From: Parendozoicomonas callyspongiae
GTDB lineage: Bacteria > Pseudomonadota > Gammaproteobacteria > Pseudomonadales > Endozoicomonadaceae
Assembly: GCF_023502345.1 (NCBI RefSeq)
Contig: NZ_JAMFLX010000025.1
Coordinates: 1 to 64,000 of the forward strand
Direction of reading: 5' to 3'
DNA: 64,000 nt
Positions 16,564 to 25,553 of this stretch are shown in pieces. Made by a program: the position numbers and the translations under genes. Positions within the stretch are counted from its first letter, which is position 1. Each line of letters opens with the position of its first letter. The notes below the pieces were generated by a model. That model was not told the DNA's origin. It did no database searches and worked only from the letters and a program-made list of their open reading frames with translations.

Positions 16564-18336
16564 TTAAAAACTCACTCCAAGGCTGAAAGAGGCGAAGTCA
16601 CGGTCTTTGGTGATGTTATATTTTCCACCCCAGAACTTTGTGACAGAAAGCGAAGCGTTGTATTTGCTCAGGTAGTCTGCGCCAACGCCAACAGTTAATG
16701 CCTGACGGCCTTCCAGGAAGGTTCCGTTAGCAGAGTAACCATTTACATCGTGAGCATAAGCAACCCGGGGCTTCAGGTTTACGCCGGCGAAAACATTGTT
16801 GTATTCAAGCATGCCCAGTAAGCGGTAACCCCAGGAGTCAGTGGTCACAAATCCATCTACGGTACAGACGCTTGCAGAAACAGCTGGACAACTTGCTTTT
16901 TCACCAAGGCCAAAAACAAAGGATCTTCCATAACGATGATCATCCGTTGAAGCTAGTGCTCCAGTGTGAGAAAAGCCAACTTCACCCAAGAGTGTCAGTC
17001 GACTGGCGCCAAATACCTGTTCAATAAATCGTGCAACCGTAACTTGAGCCTGCGTAGCTTCAACACGGTCATATCCGCGAAGAGGCTTGCCAAGGCCGGC
17101 TGCAATGACGCGATCATTTTCTAACGACAAATGTGGGGCTGTGCCACCATAAAGGCTGCCAAGTAAAAGTTCTACAGGGTTAATCTGTACCGGCATATTT
17201 GGCCGATAGCTAATTTCACCAGACACAGAGTAATCATTAACTGAGGTAGAGAAGCTCAGACCATACAGGCGAATATTTTCGGGATAGTCGAGATAGTACT
17301 GTCCGGCAAATGCAGGCTTGCCTGCTGGTGTTACCATTCCACTGAGGATTGGAGTCCGGCTGTGATAGTTCATGAAATAAACACCAAACTCAGTGTCATT
17401 GAGTTCGGCAGCATAATATCTGGCTGAAATACCAAATTGACCGCTATCTTTTGCATCATTATCAGCCAAACGTTGTAGCTTGGTAGCTGAAGCGTTGGCA
17501 TTGGCAATGTAATCAGGGTTTGACGGGTTGCTGCCCCCAATAGTCGCGTAATCACAACCCCCGCCGATCAGGTCAGTGGTTGAGAAAAATGTTCCGCAAC
17601 CATCAACAACCGTTTTCTTCCATTCAAACTGATAGAAGGCTTCAAGGCTGAGGTTGTCAGTCAGAGCAATATTGCCGAATGCCATATTGACAGGCATCAG
17701 GCCTTCCTTGATTTCGGCACCAGGCCTGCGGAATGAGCTGACATCAACAGGGTTGGCTTCGTTAATGCCGCCTCTGATAAAGGTACTTTCCCCCCAGCTG
17801 ACAACCTGACGACCCAGACGGGCATCAAGCAACATATCGCCAATTTCAAAATCACCGTAAACGTAGGCATCAAGGAGTTCTACGCCGGAAAACTTTGCCA
17901 GATCATCAAAATCAGAATCATCCAGCTTCTTGCTGGTACGTGTTGGCTGATAACCTGTTGGGAAATGACCATGCCTGACATTGTCATTCTTCAGGCGGTG
18001 GTCATACCAATATTTGCCACGGACGAATGCGCCGTAGTTTTTATAAGTCAGAGAAAGATCATGGACACCTTTGAAAATCTCGGAAAAGGTTTCCCCCTTC
18101 TTGAAGTTCAACTTGCCATCATCACTGGAGTTACTGTAACCCGAGCCACCATTACCAACGGCAATGGTTTTTGTACTGGCATCTTCAAGACTCCAGCTGG
18201 CACCAATGGAAAGTTGTGAATTGAAGCTGCCTTCAATCTCCCCATGAGAGAATTCTATTGCATAAGCGGATGAACCGAGGGCCAAAGCCACGGCCGCAGT
18301 CAACGGTCGCAAGCCTCGAAAGTGTGTTTTTGGCAT
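16564..18336 (-). CDS. DUF1302 family outer-membrane beta-barrel-like protein
   Basis: 590 residues. Signal peptide ends at 'SAYA', followed by 'IEFSHGEIEGSFNSQLSIGASW', the typical DUF1302 opening; the rest is rich in alternating strand patterns and aromatic residues and ends in F (GVSF), as in outer-membrane barrels. Partner of the DUF1329 protein downstream. Proposed in the literature to be part of an envelope lipid or hydrophobic-compound pathway, but not proven. A 16-bp palindrome lies about 70 bases upstream of the start and could be its operator. Confidence 0.92.
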   Translation of the reverse strand: MPKTHFRGLRPLTAAVALALGSSAYAIEFSHGEIEGSFNSQLSIGASWSLEDASTKTIAVGNGGSGYSNSSDDGKLNFKKGETFSEIFKGVHDLSLTYKNYGAFVRGKYWYDHRLKNDNVRHGHFPTGYQPTRTSKKLDDSDFDDLAKFSGVELLDAYVYGDFEIGDMLLDARLGRQVVSWGESTFIRGGINEANPVDVSSFRRPGAEIKEGLMPVNMAFGNIALTDNLSLEAFYQFEWKKTVVDGCGTFFSTTDLIGGGCDYATIGGSNPSNPDYIANANASATKLQRLADNDAKDSGQFGISARYYAAELNDTEFGVYFMNYHSRTPILSGMVTPAGKPAFAGQYYLDYPENIRLYGLSFSTSVNDYSVSGEISYRPNMPVQINPVELLLGSLYGGTAPHLSLENDRVIAAGLGKPLRGYDRVEATQAQVTVARFIEQVFGASRLTLLGEVGFSHTGALASTDDHRYGRSFVFGLGEKASCPAVSASVCTVDGFVTTDSWGYRLLGMLEYNNVFAGVNLKPRVAYAHDVNGYSANGTFLEGRQALTVGVGADYLSKYNASLSVTKFWGGKYNITKDRDFASFSLGVSF

Positions 18337-18406
18337 AACTGAGAGCCTTGTTTTTTATTTTTGTTTTCTACCGGACAGTACCGGGTTACACAGAACTTCC
18401 CTATCA

Positions 18407-18422
18407 GAAACATGCGTGTTTC
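18407..18422. promoter_or_regulatory. Palindromic operator candidate (GAAACATGCGTGTTTC)
   Basis: Perfect arms GAAACA/TGTTTC around TGCG, 71 bases upstream of the DUF1302 start and 188 bases before eamA. TetR-type regulators of lipid genes such as PsrA bind GAAAC-N4-GTTTC; the arms here are spaced by six, so the match is only suggestive. Confidence 0.4.
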
Positions 18423-18609
18423 CAGATGAGAAAGTTATGAGCAGCCCTATCATCCCTTTATGAAAGTTAGTCGTCAATTGTTTGAAGTAATCATTTTTAG
18501 TGGAATTAGTAGCGTGTTATTTAAGAAGTGAGTTTGCTGATATTCCAAGCTGGCAGGTTTTGGCATATAAAGAACGCTCACCCATGTTAATTTTCAAGGC
18601 TGTTATTAA

Positions 18610-19509
18610 GTGAAGAGAAAAGATGTACTACTTGCGCTGCTGATTATTTGCATCTGGGGTGTGAATTTTGTTGTGATTAAATATGGGCTTGAGGAATTAC
18701 CTCCACTTCTGATGGGAGCCCTGCGCTTTTCTTTGGTTGCCTTTCCTGCTGCTCTTTTTGTTCCCCGGCCGGATATTCCCTGGAAATGGTTGCTGGCATA
18801 CGGCCTTACTATCAGTTTCGGCCAGTTTGCACTGCTGTTTTCAGCGATGTATGTCGGGATGCCCGCCGGGCTGGCTTCTCTGGTTCTTCAGGTGCAGGCC
18901 CTGTTTACGGTGATTTTTGCCTTTATTTTTCTTGGGGAGCGGTGGAAGCCGGAACAGTTGGCTGCATTCCTGCTTGCTGGGTGCGGGTTATATATTCTGG
19001 CTCTCAATAAAGCCTCGTCCGGCATGACGATATTTGGGTTCTTACTGACAGTGGCAGCAGGAGCATCCTGGGCTTTAGGGAATATTGTTAATAGAAAAAT
19101 TACCCAGCTTAGGCAAATCAATCTGGTTGGGTTAATTATCTGGGGAGCAATGATTCCTCCCATTCCCTTTTTAATCATGTCTTACTGGATTGAAGGGCCA
19201 GAGTTAATCATGACCAGTCTGGCAGGAATAACGCTTCAATCCATTGCTGCGCTGATCTATCTGGCATTTGCGGCCACATTACTTGGATATGGTCTCTGGG
19301 CTTCGTTGCTTAGCCGTTACTCTGCTGGAACGGTAGCTCCCTTCACATTGCTGGTGCCTGTTATTGGGGTTATGACAGCATGGCTGGTACTGGGTGAATC
19401 GTTAAGCTCTTTGCAGATTGCGGGTATTGGATTGGTAATGTTGGGGCTACTGGTAAACAGTTTTGGCGGGCGTTATCTATTAATGCTTTATCGCCCTTTA
19501 AAACGATAG
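18610..19509 (+). CDS. eamA: EamA-type O-acetylserine/cysteine exporter
   Basis: 299 residues, ten predicted membrane helices in two EamA repeats (drug/metabolite transporter superfamily). The wording follows E. coli EamA (YdeD) closely along the whole length: 'CIWGVNFVVIKYGLEELPPLLMG' region, 'LTISFGQFALLFSAMYVGMPAGLASLV' region, and 'GYGLWASLLSRY'. E. coli EamA exports cysteine-pathway metabolites. Start is GTG with only a weak upstream AAGG. A strong bidirectional terminator follows. Substrate assignment is by family similarity. Confidence 0.85.
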   Translation: MKRKDVLLALLIICIWGVNFVVIKYGLEELPPLLMGALRFSLVAFPAALFVPRPDIPWKWLLAYGLTISFGQFALLFSAMYVGMPAGLASLVLQVQALFTVIFAFIFLGERWKPEQLAAFLLAGCGLYILALNKASSGMTIFGFLLTVAAGASWALGNIVNRKITQLRQINLVGLIIWGAMIPPIPFLIMSYWIEGPELIMTSLAGITLQSIAALIYLAFAATLLGYGLWASLLSRYSAGTVAPFTLLVPVIGVMTAWLVLGESLSSLQIAGIGLVMLGLLVNSFGGRYLLMLYRPLKR

Positions 19510-19524
19510 AAAAAAATAGAATAT

Positions 19525-19552
19525 CAACTGGCCAGTGAAAACTGGCCAGTTG
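19525..19552. terminator. Bidirectional terminator between eamA and the DUF3010 gene
   Basis: Perfect 12-bp stem CAACTGGCCAGT / ACTGGCCAGTTG with a GAAA tetraloop, A-rich on the left and TCTTT on the right, between convergent genes. Confidence 0.85.
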
Positions 19553-19558
19553 TCTTTA

Positions 19559-20002
19559 TCAGTCAGCTTTGCTGAAAGCTTTCTTATTCAGCCAGGCATA
19601 GCCAGTCTGAAAAGCTGCTTCCTGGAATTTCTTCAGGCCAGCTTCGCGGGCATCAATGGGAAGCGGGTTTTTCTTCAGCTGTTCCTTGATTTCCTGAGAA
19701 GACAGAATCTCAACATTAGCGGATTCAATCAGCTGAATAGCTGCTTCAATTTTAAAGCCAACGGCACTTCCGGCAAACTTGCCTTTCTTGAGTCGCTCGC
19801 GGATTACGACATTGTTGATCTGGTAGTCTTCCAGCAGCTTACTGATGGTGAACTGGAATTTACGCATTTTTTCAGCATCATTGTCGTGCTGAAGAGGAAT
19901 GCGGATCTGGCGGCAATCGTGAACATTGAACAGACCGCTGTCCATGGACAGCAGGCATAGCATGGCTTCACTGCCTTGAATATCAATACTGCAGATTTTC
20001 AT
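19559..20002 (-). CDS. DUF3010 family protein
   Basis: About 147 residues when started at M15 of the longer frame (20002, MKICSIDIQG), which is where DUF3010 proteins begin. The block 'VVIRERLKKGKFAGSAVGFK', 'IKEQLKKNPLP' and 'FQEAAFQTGYAWLNK' is typical of this small conserved gammaproteobacterial family, which has an RNase H-like/RuvC-like flavour (N-terminal 'SIDIQGSEA') but no assigned function. No signal peptide. Single gene, convergent with eamA. Confidence 0.85.
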   Translation of the reverse strand: MKICSIDIQGSEAMLCLLSMDSGLFNVHDCRQIRIPLQHDNDAEKMRKFQFTISKLLEDYQINNVVIRERLKKGKFAGSAVGFKIEAAIQLIESANVEILSSQEIKEQLKKNPLPIDAREAGLKKFQEAAFQTGYAWLNKKAFSKAD

Positions 20003-20179
20003 AGAAGAACCAGAATTTGTAAGTTCATTGAGGAATGCAGGCATTATAACGGTTTACATAACTAACGGCTGCAACTATCGCAGTTGACGCTGGTTCGTGC
20101 AAAGTCGAAGTCGTAACTCAATTAATGTGTCGTCTGGTGAAAATTATCTATGCTGTTTGCCTCAGGAAGTGGAGGTATT

Positions 20180-21469
20180 ATGGCTGGTCAAAATCATCTT
20201 TCACCCTCTAAAGTGGTAGCGATTGTTTCCCTTGGCGGTTTCCTTGAACTCTACGATTTTATTATTTATGCCATGATGGCAGGCTATCTGGCGGATCACT
20301 TTTTTCCAGCCGGTGATCAGGCAGTATCCCTTCTTCTGACGTTTTCAACATTCTCTGTTGGCTATCTGGCTCGTCCTTTGGGAGGCGCTGTGTTCGGGCA
20401 TATTGGCGATCGCTATGGGCGCAAGCGGACATTTGCCCTCAGTGTTCTTATGATGGCAGCCAGCACCCTGACGATTTCAGTTTTGCCCGGGTATAGCCAG
20501 CTGGGTGTGCTTGCGCCGGTGATGCTGACCATTCTTCGCCTGGTACAGGGGTTTTCACTCGGCGGGGAAGTACCCGGCGCCATAACTTACCTTCGGGAAA
20601 CCCAGAAACATCCCGGGCTGGCTGGTGGAGCCCTGTTTATGGCTTTGATGCTGGGTGTAGCTGGAGCATCAATGGTGCATAACCTGCTACTGGTGATGCT
20701 CGGACAGCAACAGGTTGCCGAGTGGGGCTGGCGGCTTGCTTTTGCGCTGGGAGGCAGTCTGGGAATTGTCAGCTATTACATTCGTCGCCGTTTCCGGGAA
20801 TCGCCGGTTTTTCAGGCTTTGTTTGAAGGTCAGAAGAGAACGCAGATTCCTCTGGTTGAGCTTGTTTCCAGTCGGGGAAAGTCTCTGGTTGCTGGAGTAA
20901 TGGTTATGGCTATGGCTGGAGCCGTGGCAACGGTACTTCTGATATTTGGACCTGGCTATTACATACGTATGCTGGGTTATCCCTCTTCTGAAGTCAGTTT
21001 TGCCATTGCCGTGGCGTCGGTTGCAGCCAGTCCGGCCTGCCTGTTGGGCGGCTGGTTGTGTGAACATGTATCCAGAAATCATTTGCTGCTGATACTGGGA
21101 ATGGCTCTGGGAGCTGTCTCTGTTCCAATGTTTCATTTGTGGGTGTCAGGGGGCAGTATCTGGCTGGTGGCTATACCAGCCAGCCTGATGGGGGCACTGT
21201 TCACGGGTGTGATCCCGGTTCTTTTGGGTGGTTTGTTTCCTGCAAGGTTCCGCTACACCGGGGTGGGTCTTTCATACAACCTGGGAATGACGATATTTGG
21301 TGGCCTTTCTCCTCCTTTGATTATGTTTCTTGTGGGTCAAACGGGGGATCTGTCAATTCCGGGCTATTACCTCACAGGTGTAGCCGGGCTCGGCTTATGT
21401 GGCGTGATTATGCTGTCTGGAAGGGGCAGGTTGACGAATCACAAGATGGCTCACCGGGCTATCTCCTGA
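20180..21469 (+). CDS. MFS transporter, metabolite:H+ symporter (ProP-like) family
   Basis: About 429 residues from ATG 20180 (MAGQNHLSPSK), chosen because GGAGG lies four bases upstream; an in-frame ATG at 20150 has no such site. Twelve membrane helices. 'GGFLELYDFIIYAMMA' in helix 1 and 'GHIGDRYGRKRTF' in loop 2-3 are the MHS-subfamily signatures, with 'RLVQGFSLGGEVPGA' in helix 4. Family members move proline, betaine, alpha-ketoglutarate, citrate or similar acids with protons; the substrate here is not readable. Its 3' end overlaps an antisense GNAT remnant. Confidence 0.88.
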   Translation: MAGQNHLSPSKVVAIVSLGGFLELYDFIIYAMMAGYLADHFFPAGDQAVSLLLTFSTFSVGYLARPLGGAVFGHIGDRYGRKRTFALSVLMMAASTLTISVLPGYSQLGVLAPVMLTILRLVQGFSLGGEVPGAITYLRETQKHPGLAGGALFMALMLGVAGASMVHNLLLVMLGQQQVAEWGWRLAFALGGSLGIVSYYIRRRFRESPVFQALFEGQKRTQIPLVELVSSRGKSLVAGVMVMAMAGAVATVLLIFGPGYYIRMLGYPSSEVSFAIAVASVAASPACLLGGWLCEHVSRNHLLLILGMALGAVSVPMFHLWVSGGSIWLVAIPASLMGALFTGVIPVLLGGLFPARFRYTGVGLSYNLGMTIFGGLSPPLIMFLVGQTGDLSIPGYYLTGVAGLGLCGVIMLSGRGRLTNHKMAHRAIS

Positions 21470-21705
21470 TTGAGCTGTACCTAAGCTGGAGAATCCTGGT
21501 TTTTGGTAAAAGCGAATATTTTCCTCGTCTGTGGTATCCAAAACAGCAGGTTGCTTTTCCTTATCCATGAAGGTTGCACTGTAGTTAATGAGAGCTGTAG
21601 CCAGGCCACAGCACTGATGCTCTGGGTGAGTACCAAGGATATTGAAATACCAGAATGGTTGTGTAGTCATGATCTCCATGCCAAGGAAAATAGAACATGA
21701 CTTGC
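21440..21705 (-). pseudogene. GNAT acetyltransferase, C-terminal remnant
   Basis: A frame reading 'FNILGTHPEHQCCGLATALINY ... TTDEENIRFYQKPGF ... SPVSHLVIRQP' matches the acetyl-CoA-binding motif A and C-terminal half of GNAT proteins (usual Q-x-x-G-x-G/A site as QCCGLA). The N-terminal half is missing because uridine phosphorylase ends about 90 bases upstream, and the 3' part overlaps the MFS gene. Most likely a decayed fragment. Confidence 0.6.
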
Positions 21706-21792
21706 AGGTGGTAAACCAGAACTGGGTAAGAAGGGGGAGAGCAGATACGCCCAATTTCGTGGACGTATCTGAGAACTTGAGAAGTGAGTTAC

Positions 21793-22554
21793 TTACTTCA
21801 GCAGACGGGCAGCAGCATCCACAACTACCTTGATAGCTGTCGCTTCACAGGCTGCGATTTTTGATTCATCAGGGATTTCCTGACTGGTGCGGTTTACGAT
21901 AACCGCAGCCACACAACCGGCACGCAGACCCAGTGCGGCACACATGGTCAGCAGGGTGGCGGATTCCATTTCATAGTTCAGAACGCCCAGGCTCTGCCAC
22001 TCTTCCATGGAACCACGGAACTGGCGGATCACATGGCCGGTGCGGGTGTCATAGCGTTCCTGACCTGGGTAGAAAGTATCAGAAGATGCAGTGATACCGA
22101 TATGGCAGGGCATCTCTGCTGCACGTACAGACTCAACCAGTGCCTGTGTACATTCAAAATTGGCAACAGCCGGAAACTCCAGCGGAGCAAAATGGGTGCT
22201 GGCACCGTCAAGGCGAACAGAGCCGTTGGTCACAATCATATCGCCGGCAGGGATGTCTTTCTGGATAGAACCGGTCGTACCAACGCGCAGGAACGTGCGA
22301 ATACCCAGCTGGGACAGCTCTTCAACCGCGATAGACGTGGATGGGCCACCAATACCGGTTGAGCACACAATAACTGGCTTGCCAGCAATCTCTGCGCGCC
22401 AGGTTGTGTATTCACGCACACTATGCAGGTGAACCGGGTTGTCCATCAGGCGGGCAATTCGCTCGACCCGCGCAGGGTCGCCGGGAACGATGGCCAGCTC
22501 AGCACCTTTCAGATCTTCGTCGGTAATGCCTAAGTGAAATACATTAATAGTCAC
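21793..22554 (-). CDS. udp: Uridine phosphorylase
   Basis: 253 residues, the same length as E. coli Udp. Reversible phosphorolysis of uridine to uracil and ribose-1-phosphate in pyrimidine salvage; cytoplasmic hexamer. Phosphate-binding '[12 protein letters not shown]' (23-34), '[17 protein letters not shown]' (64-80), 'RVGTTGSIQ' (91-99) and the '[12 protein letters not shown]' sugar-binding segment (193-204) are all present. A CytR-like inverted site about 135 bases upstream suggests nucleoside control as in enterics. Confidence 0.96.
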   Translation of the reverse strand: MTINVFHLGITDEDLKGAELAIVPGDPARVERIARLMDNPVHLHSVREYTTWRAEIAGKPVIVCSTGIGGPSTSIAVEELSQLGIRTFLRVGTTGSIQKDIPAGDMIVTNGSVRLDGASTHFAPLEFPAVANFECTQALVESVRAAEMPCHIGITASSDTFYPGQERYDTRTGHVIRQFRGSMEEWQSLGVLNYEMESATLLTMCAALGLRAGCVAAVIVNRTSQEIPDESKIAACEATAIKVVVDAAARLLK

Positions 22555-22688
22555 AATACTTTTCCCTTATCGACAGTGTCGGCTAAACCGACTGCGGGTA
22601 GTGGGTTGTGTTGTCAGGCACAAAACATCCATGAGCGGGAAACAAGCGATATGTTCTGATATGGGTGAAGAGTTATAGCACCAAATGA

Positions 22689-22713
22689 TTTGCATTTGAT
22701 TGATATATGCAAC
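22689..22713 (-). promoter_or_regulatory. CytR-type operator candidate upstream of udp
   Basis: TTTGCATT (22689-22696) and TATGCAAC (22706-22713, complement GTTGCATA) form an inverted pair of octamers close to the CytR half-site GTTGCATT, spaced by nine. CytR tolerates variable spacing and controls udp in E. coli. Confidence 0.45.
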
Positions 22714-22741
22714 TTCTTGCAGGTAAATGGTGAGTAAAACC

Positions 22742-23305
22742 TTAATTTACAACAGGTGTCAGCTGATCAATAAACGACGCAAGGTCTTGTGCAAGAAACT
22801 TGTGTGGCTCTTTGCCGACACTTTCTGCCCAGATCTCACCGGTGTCATTTTGCATGGAAATAATGATATCGTCATGATCGGTTACGGCAAGAAACAGTGT
22901 GACAGCCTGTTTTTTCTTCTGCTTCATCATGATATGGCCCAGCAGGTTTTCCTGTAGACGGGTGAAATCATCCTGGTTCCAGACCTGCAGCAGTTCGAGT
23001 TCACCATCAACTGTTTTTGCTGACAGGTTGCCGCTATAAAAGCTGGCGTAAAAGGCTTTGATATCCAGGTGCAGCTCAAATCCAAGAGCATGCTCCATAT
23101 TGTCAAAAGCCAGATCGTCAGAGCATGGAGTCGGTTTCCATGTTACCAGGGCTCCATTATCTGCCTCGAACTGCTCACAGGGCGAGCACCATTCTTGGTC
23201 GTGTTCAATCTCTGGCAGAGAGTGATGACGTTCCTGATACTGTTTCAGAAACTTGCTCTGAAAGCTGTGCAATGTCTGGGCGACAGGATGGTTCTGGAAC
23301 TGCAT
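22742..23305 (-). CDS. syd: Syd, SecY-interacting protein
   Basis: 187 residues (E. coli Syd has 181). Peripheral cytoplasmic-face protein thought to proofread SecYEG assembly. Family landmarks: 'EWCSPCEQF' near 38-46, 'DDLAFDNMEHALGFELH' near 63-79, 'FYASFYSGNL' near 85-94, 'VWNQDDF' near 107-113 and 'GHIMMKQKKKQ' near 123-133. Acidic overall. Single gene, 187 bases upstream of udp start region on the same strand; no sign of coupling. Confidence 0.93.
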   Translation of the reverse strand: MQFQNHPVAQTLHSFQSKFLKQYQERHHSLPEIEHDQEWCSPCEQFEADNGALVTWKPTPCSDDLAFDNMEHALGFELHLDIKAFYASFYSGNLSAKTVDGELELLQVWNQDDFTRLQENLLGHIMMKQKKKQAVTLFLAVTDHDDIIISMQNDTGEIWAESVGKEPHKFLAQDLASFIDQLTPVVN

Positions 23306-23395
23306 TTGATGAATCGCGAAAAGAAACGATTAGTATCCCATAAATCCCAGTATGATTCCCGATTTTTTATTTTGACGCCACTCACATATCAAAAC

Positions 23396-24184
23396 CTATT
23401 CTGTCCCAGAAAGAATTGTTCTGAGATAGGTGTAATCTGTCCCAAATGGCAGAGCAGTAATATTGAATTGAAGGCCGCCTGAAACAGCATACTTTGCACC
23501 CATTTCTGCTCCAATGCCTATCGCGTTTGGAATAAGCTGGCCACGGCTGGCAATCCGAATGGCAGCAATGTTGCTCAGATCAAGGGAAGCACGGGGGGTG
23601 ATTGAAAAAGGAGAGGTAGTGTACTTCGCCTGTGAATCCCAGCCAATCATCGCCCCCCCTCCTGCCGCGAACCCTGGCCCAATCGTGACTTCTCCAGATG
23701 GGCGCAGTTCCAGCCACCTGTTACCCAGCGTGCTTCGACATAATGCAAGATCAAATGATCCGGTTCCACCAACTAGAACGATCTGAGCACCAAAGTAAAA
23801 ACCAATAGATCTGCAGTTATAAGTTGGGTTGGCGAAGCCAGTTAGAAGATTCTTTATGTCCTTTGTAGCAGGAGTACGGTCTATTTGAGAAAGATAAAAA
23901 GGGATCGACTGGGATGGGGTACCTTGATAATTATTCTTCAGTTGTCTGCAAAGAGCTTCAGGAGTCCCTTTAGTACAGCTTAGTGATGGGTTGAGGGAGG
24001 TGTTGATCAGGTCTGCAACCAGCGTGATTAACTCACTGCCGCCCTTGCGCTGATAAATGAGATCTCTGGAGCACTGTAACAGATCATCAAGAGCCGCCGA
24101 GGCATTTCGGCATGATAGAGACAGAATAACCGGAAGGCACAATAGCAGAGCAGTTTTTGATCCAGTCAACACAGTTACCCTCAA
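23396..24184 (-). CDS. Exported hypothetical protein, beta-rich
   Basis: 262 residues with a clear signal peptide (basic start, LLLCLPVILSLS core, cut near ASA 30). Six cysteines after the signal (for example C38, C64, C73) could form disulfides. The second half alternates Gly-rich strands ('GFYFGAQIVLVGGTGSFDLALC', 'GPGFAAGGGAMIGW', 'GIGAEMGAKYAVSGGLQF'), suggesting a beta barrel or sandwich. No family recognised. Neighbours (syd, ynjF) do not hint at its role. Confidence 0.6.
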   Translation of the reverse strand: MRVTVLTGSKTALLLCLPVILSLSCRNASAALDDLLQCSRDLIYQRKGGSELITLVADLINTSLNPSLSCTKGTPEALCRQLKNNYQGTPSQSIPFYLSQIDRTPATKDIKNLLTGFANPTYNCRSIGFYFGAQIVLVGGTGSFDLALCRSTLGNRWLELRPSGEVTIGPGFAAGGGAMIGWDSQAKYTTSPFSITPRASLDLSNIAAIRIASRGQLIPNAIGIGAEMGAKYAVSGGLQFNITALPFGTDYTYLRTILSGTE

Positions 24185-24289
24185 AGTCTTAAGAATCAGA
24201 GGGTAATAAAAGCATAAGAACCGGTGGCTCCAGTGATTTTTTTGTAACTGTGTTGTTTATTACTGTTTCTCAAAAAATACTTTGGTTGA

Positions 24290-24907
24290 TCACTTGGAAA
24301 TCAGCCTGGATAAAGTCTGATAACCCCCATAGATTCTTGTTGCAGTGGTCACAAAACAGAGTGTCCCAAAGAACCAGGCCAGTTCCGGAAACAGATTCGG
24401 CCAGAGGCAGATAGCAACATAAAACAGCAGGGTTTCCGTCCCTTCTGCAATGCCCCCCATATAGTGAAGGGATTTGCTCTCAAACTGAATCCGGTCTATC
24501 TGGTGCTTCTCGGCCATGATAGCGAAGGCCAGAAAGCTGCTTCCGGTTCCCATAAAGCTGAAAAGCAGGAAGGCGGCTGCCAGAGCATTCTGTTCAGGAT
24601 TGGCCAGGGCGAAGCCAAAGATCACCGCAGAGTAGAAGACAAAGTCCAGGGTAATATCGAGAAACCCACCCGCATCTGTTGTGCCCCTGTGTCGGGCCAG
24701 AGCACCATCGAGCCCGTCTATAATCCGGTTCAGCAAAACAGCGATCAGGACAGGGATATACCATTCCAGCACCAGAAATGGTACTGACAGCAGACCAATA
24801 AGAAAACCGGTAAAAGTCAGCTTATCTGGAGTGATGGAGTCGGGCAGATTTTGGGCAGTCAGCTTCAGAGGGTTTTGCACCCAGGCATGGGTCCAGCGGT
24901 CAAGCAT
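24290..24907 (-). CDS. ynjF: CDP-alcohol phosphatidyltransferase, YnjF type
   Basis: About 206 residues from ATG 24907; the frame is open further upstream but that part overlaps the ATPase gene. Membrane enzyme of the class exchanging CMP on a CDP-alcohol for a second alcohol. The signature D-G-L-D-G-A-L-A-R with downstream G-G-F-L-D-I-T-L-D (residues about 65-90) binds the metal ions. Six helices. Its start overlaps the ATPase stop by eight bases (ATGCTTGA), so it is coupled to the ABC importer, exactly the E. coli ynjBCD-F neighbourhood. The alcohol acceptor is unknown. Confidence 0.88.
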   Translation of the reverse strand: MLDRWTHAWVQNPLKLTAQNLPDSITPDKLTFTGFLIGLLSVPFLVLEWYIPVLIAVLLNRIIDGLDGALARHRGTTDAGGFLDITLDFVFYSAVIFGFALANPEQNALAAAFLLFSFMGTGSSFLAFAIMAEKHQIDRIQFESKSLHYMGGIAEGTETLLFYVAICLWPNLFPELAWFFGTLCFVTTATRIYGGYQTLSRLISK

Positions 24908-25553
24908 GGGCGACTCCTGTTTTAGCATGAGTGTCAGCAAGGGTGATAATCCGGCCGTTGCAGTCCTGCATATCATGGGTGACCAGAAGAGCGGGGATAT
25001 TCTGTTCGCGAATCGTCTCAAAAACAAAACTGCGGAAACGCTGGCGCAGGTCGGCATCTAGCCGGGAAAACGGTTCATCAAGCAAGAGTGCGCGAGGTTC
25101 GGCAAGGAGAGTGCGCATCAGGCTGATACGTGAACGCTGTCCGCCGGACAGACTGGCAGGGTCAGCGTTATGGAAGTCTGGCAGACCTGCTGATTCCAGT
25201 GCCTGACTAATCCGTTCCTGTCGTATTTTTCTACTCAGCCCCCGTGGCAGGGCAAAAGCCAGGTTTTCGCCCACAGACATATGGGGAAACAACAGATCAT
25301 CCTGAAACAGCAGACCAATATGACGCTTTTCCATGGGTAGATGCGTGACATTTTCTGCTCGAACATAAATCTCTCCACTGGCTTTAAAACCTGGAGCCAG
25401 AGAGCCACAGAGATAACCCAGCAGTGAAGACTTACCGCAGCCGCTGGGGCCCATAATCGAGACGGTTTCACCATTGGCAACGGTCAGGGAGAAGTCGTGC
25501 AGAAGGGTACGTCCTTCAATGGACAGGTTGATATCGATCAGCTCAAGACTCAT
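24900..25553 (-). CDS. ynjD: ABC transporter ATPase, YnjD type
   Basis: 217 residues. Walker A GPSGCGKS at 35-42, Q-loop 'LLFQDD' at 81-86, signature LSGGQRSR at 135-142, Walker B 'ALLLDEP' at 155-161. The compact length and wording are like YnjD/ThiQ-type ATPases of Fe3+/thiamine/spermidine-like importers. Start ATG overlaps the permease stop by four bases. Works with YnjC and the binding protein YnjB; substrate of the E. coli system is not established. Confidence 0.9.
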   Translation of the reverse strand: MSLELIDINLSIEGRTLLHDFSLTVANGETVSIMGPSGCGKSSLLGYLCGSLAPGFKASGEIYVRAENVTHLPMEKRHIGLLFQDDLLFPHMSVGENLAFALPRGLSRKIRQERISQALESAGLPDFHNADPASLSGGQRSRISLMRTLLAEPRALLLDEPFSRLDADLRQRFRSFVFETIREQNIPALLVTHDMQDCNGRIITLADTHAKTGVAHA

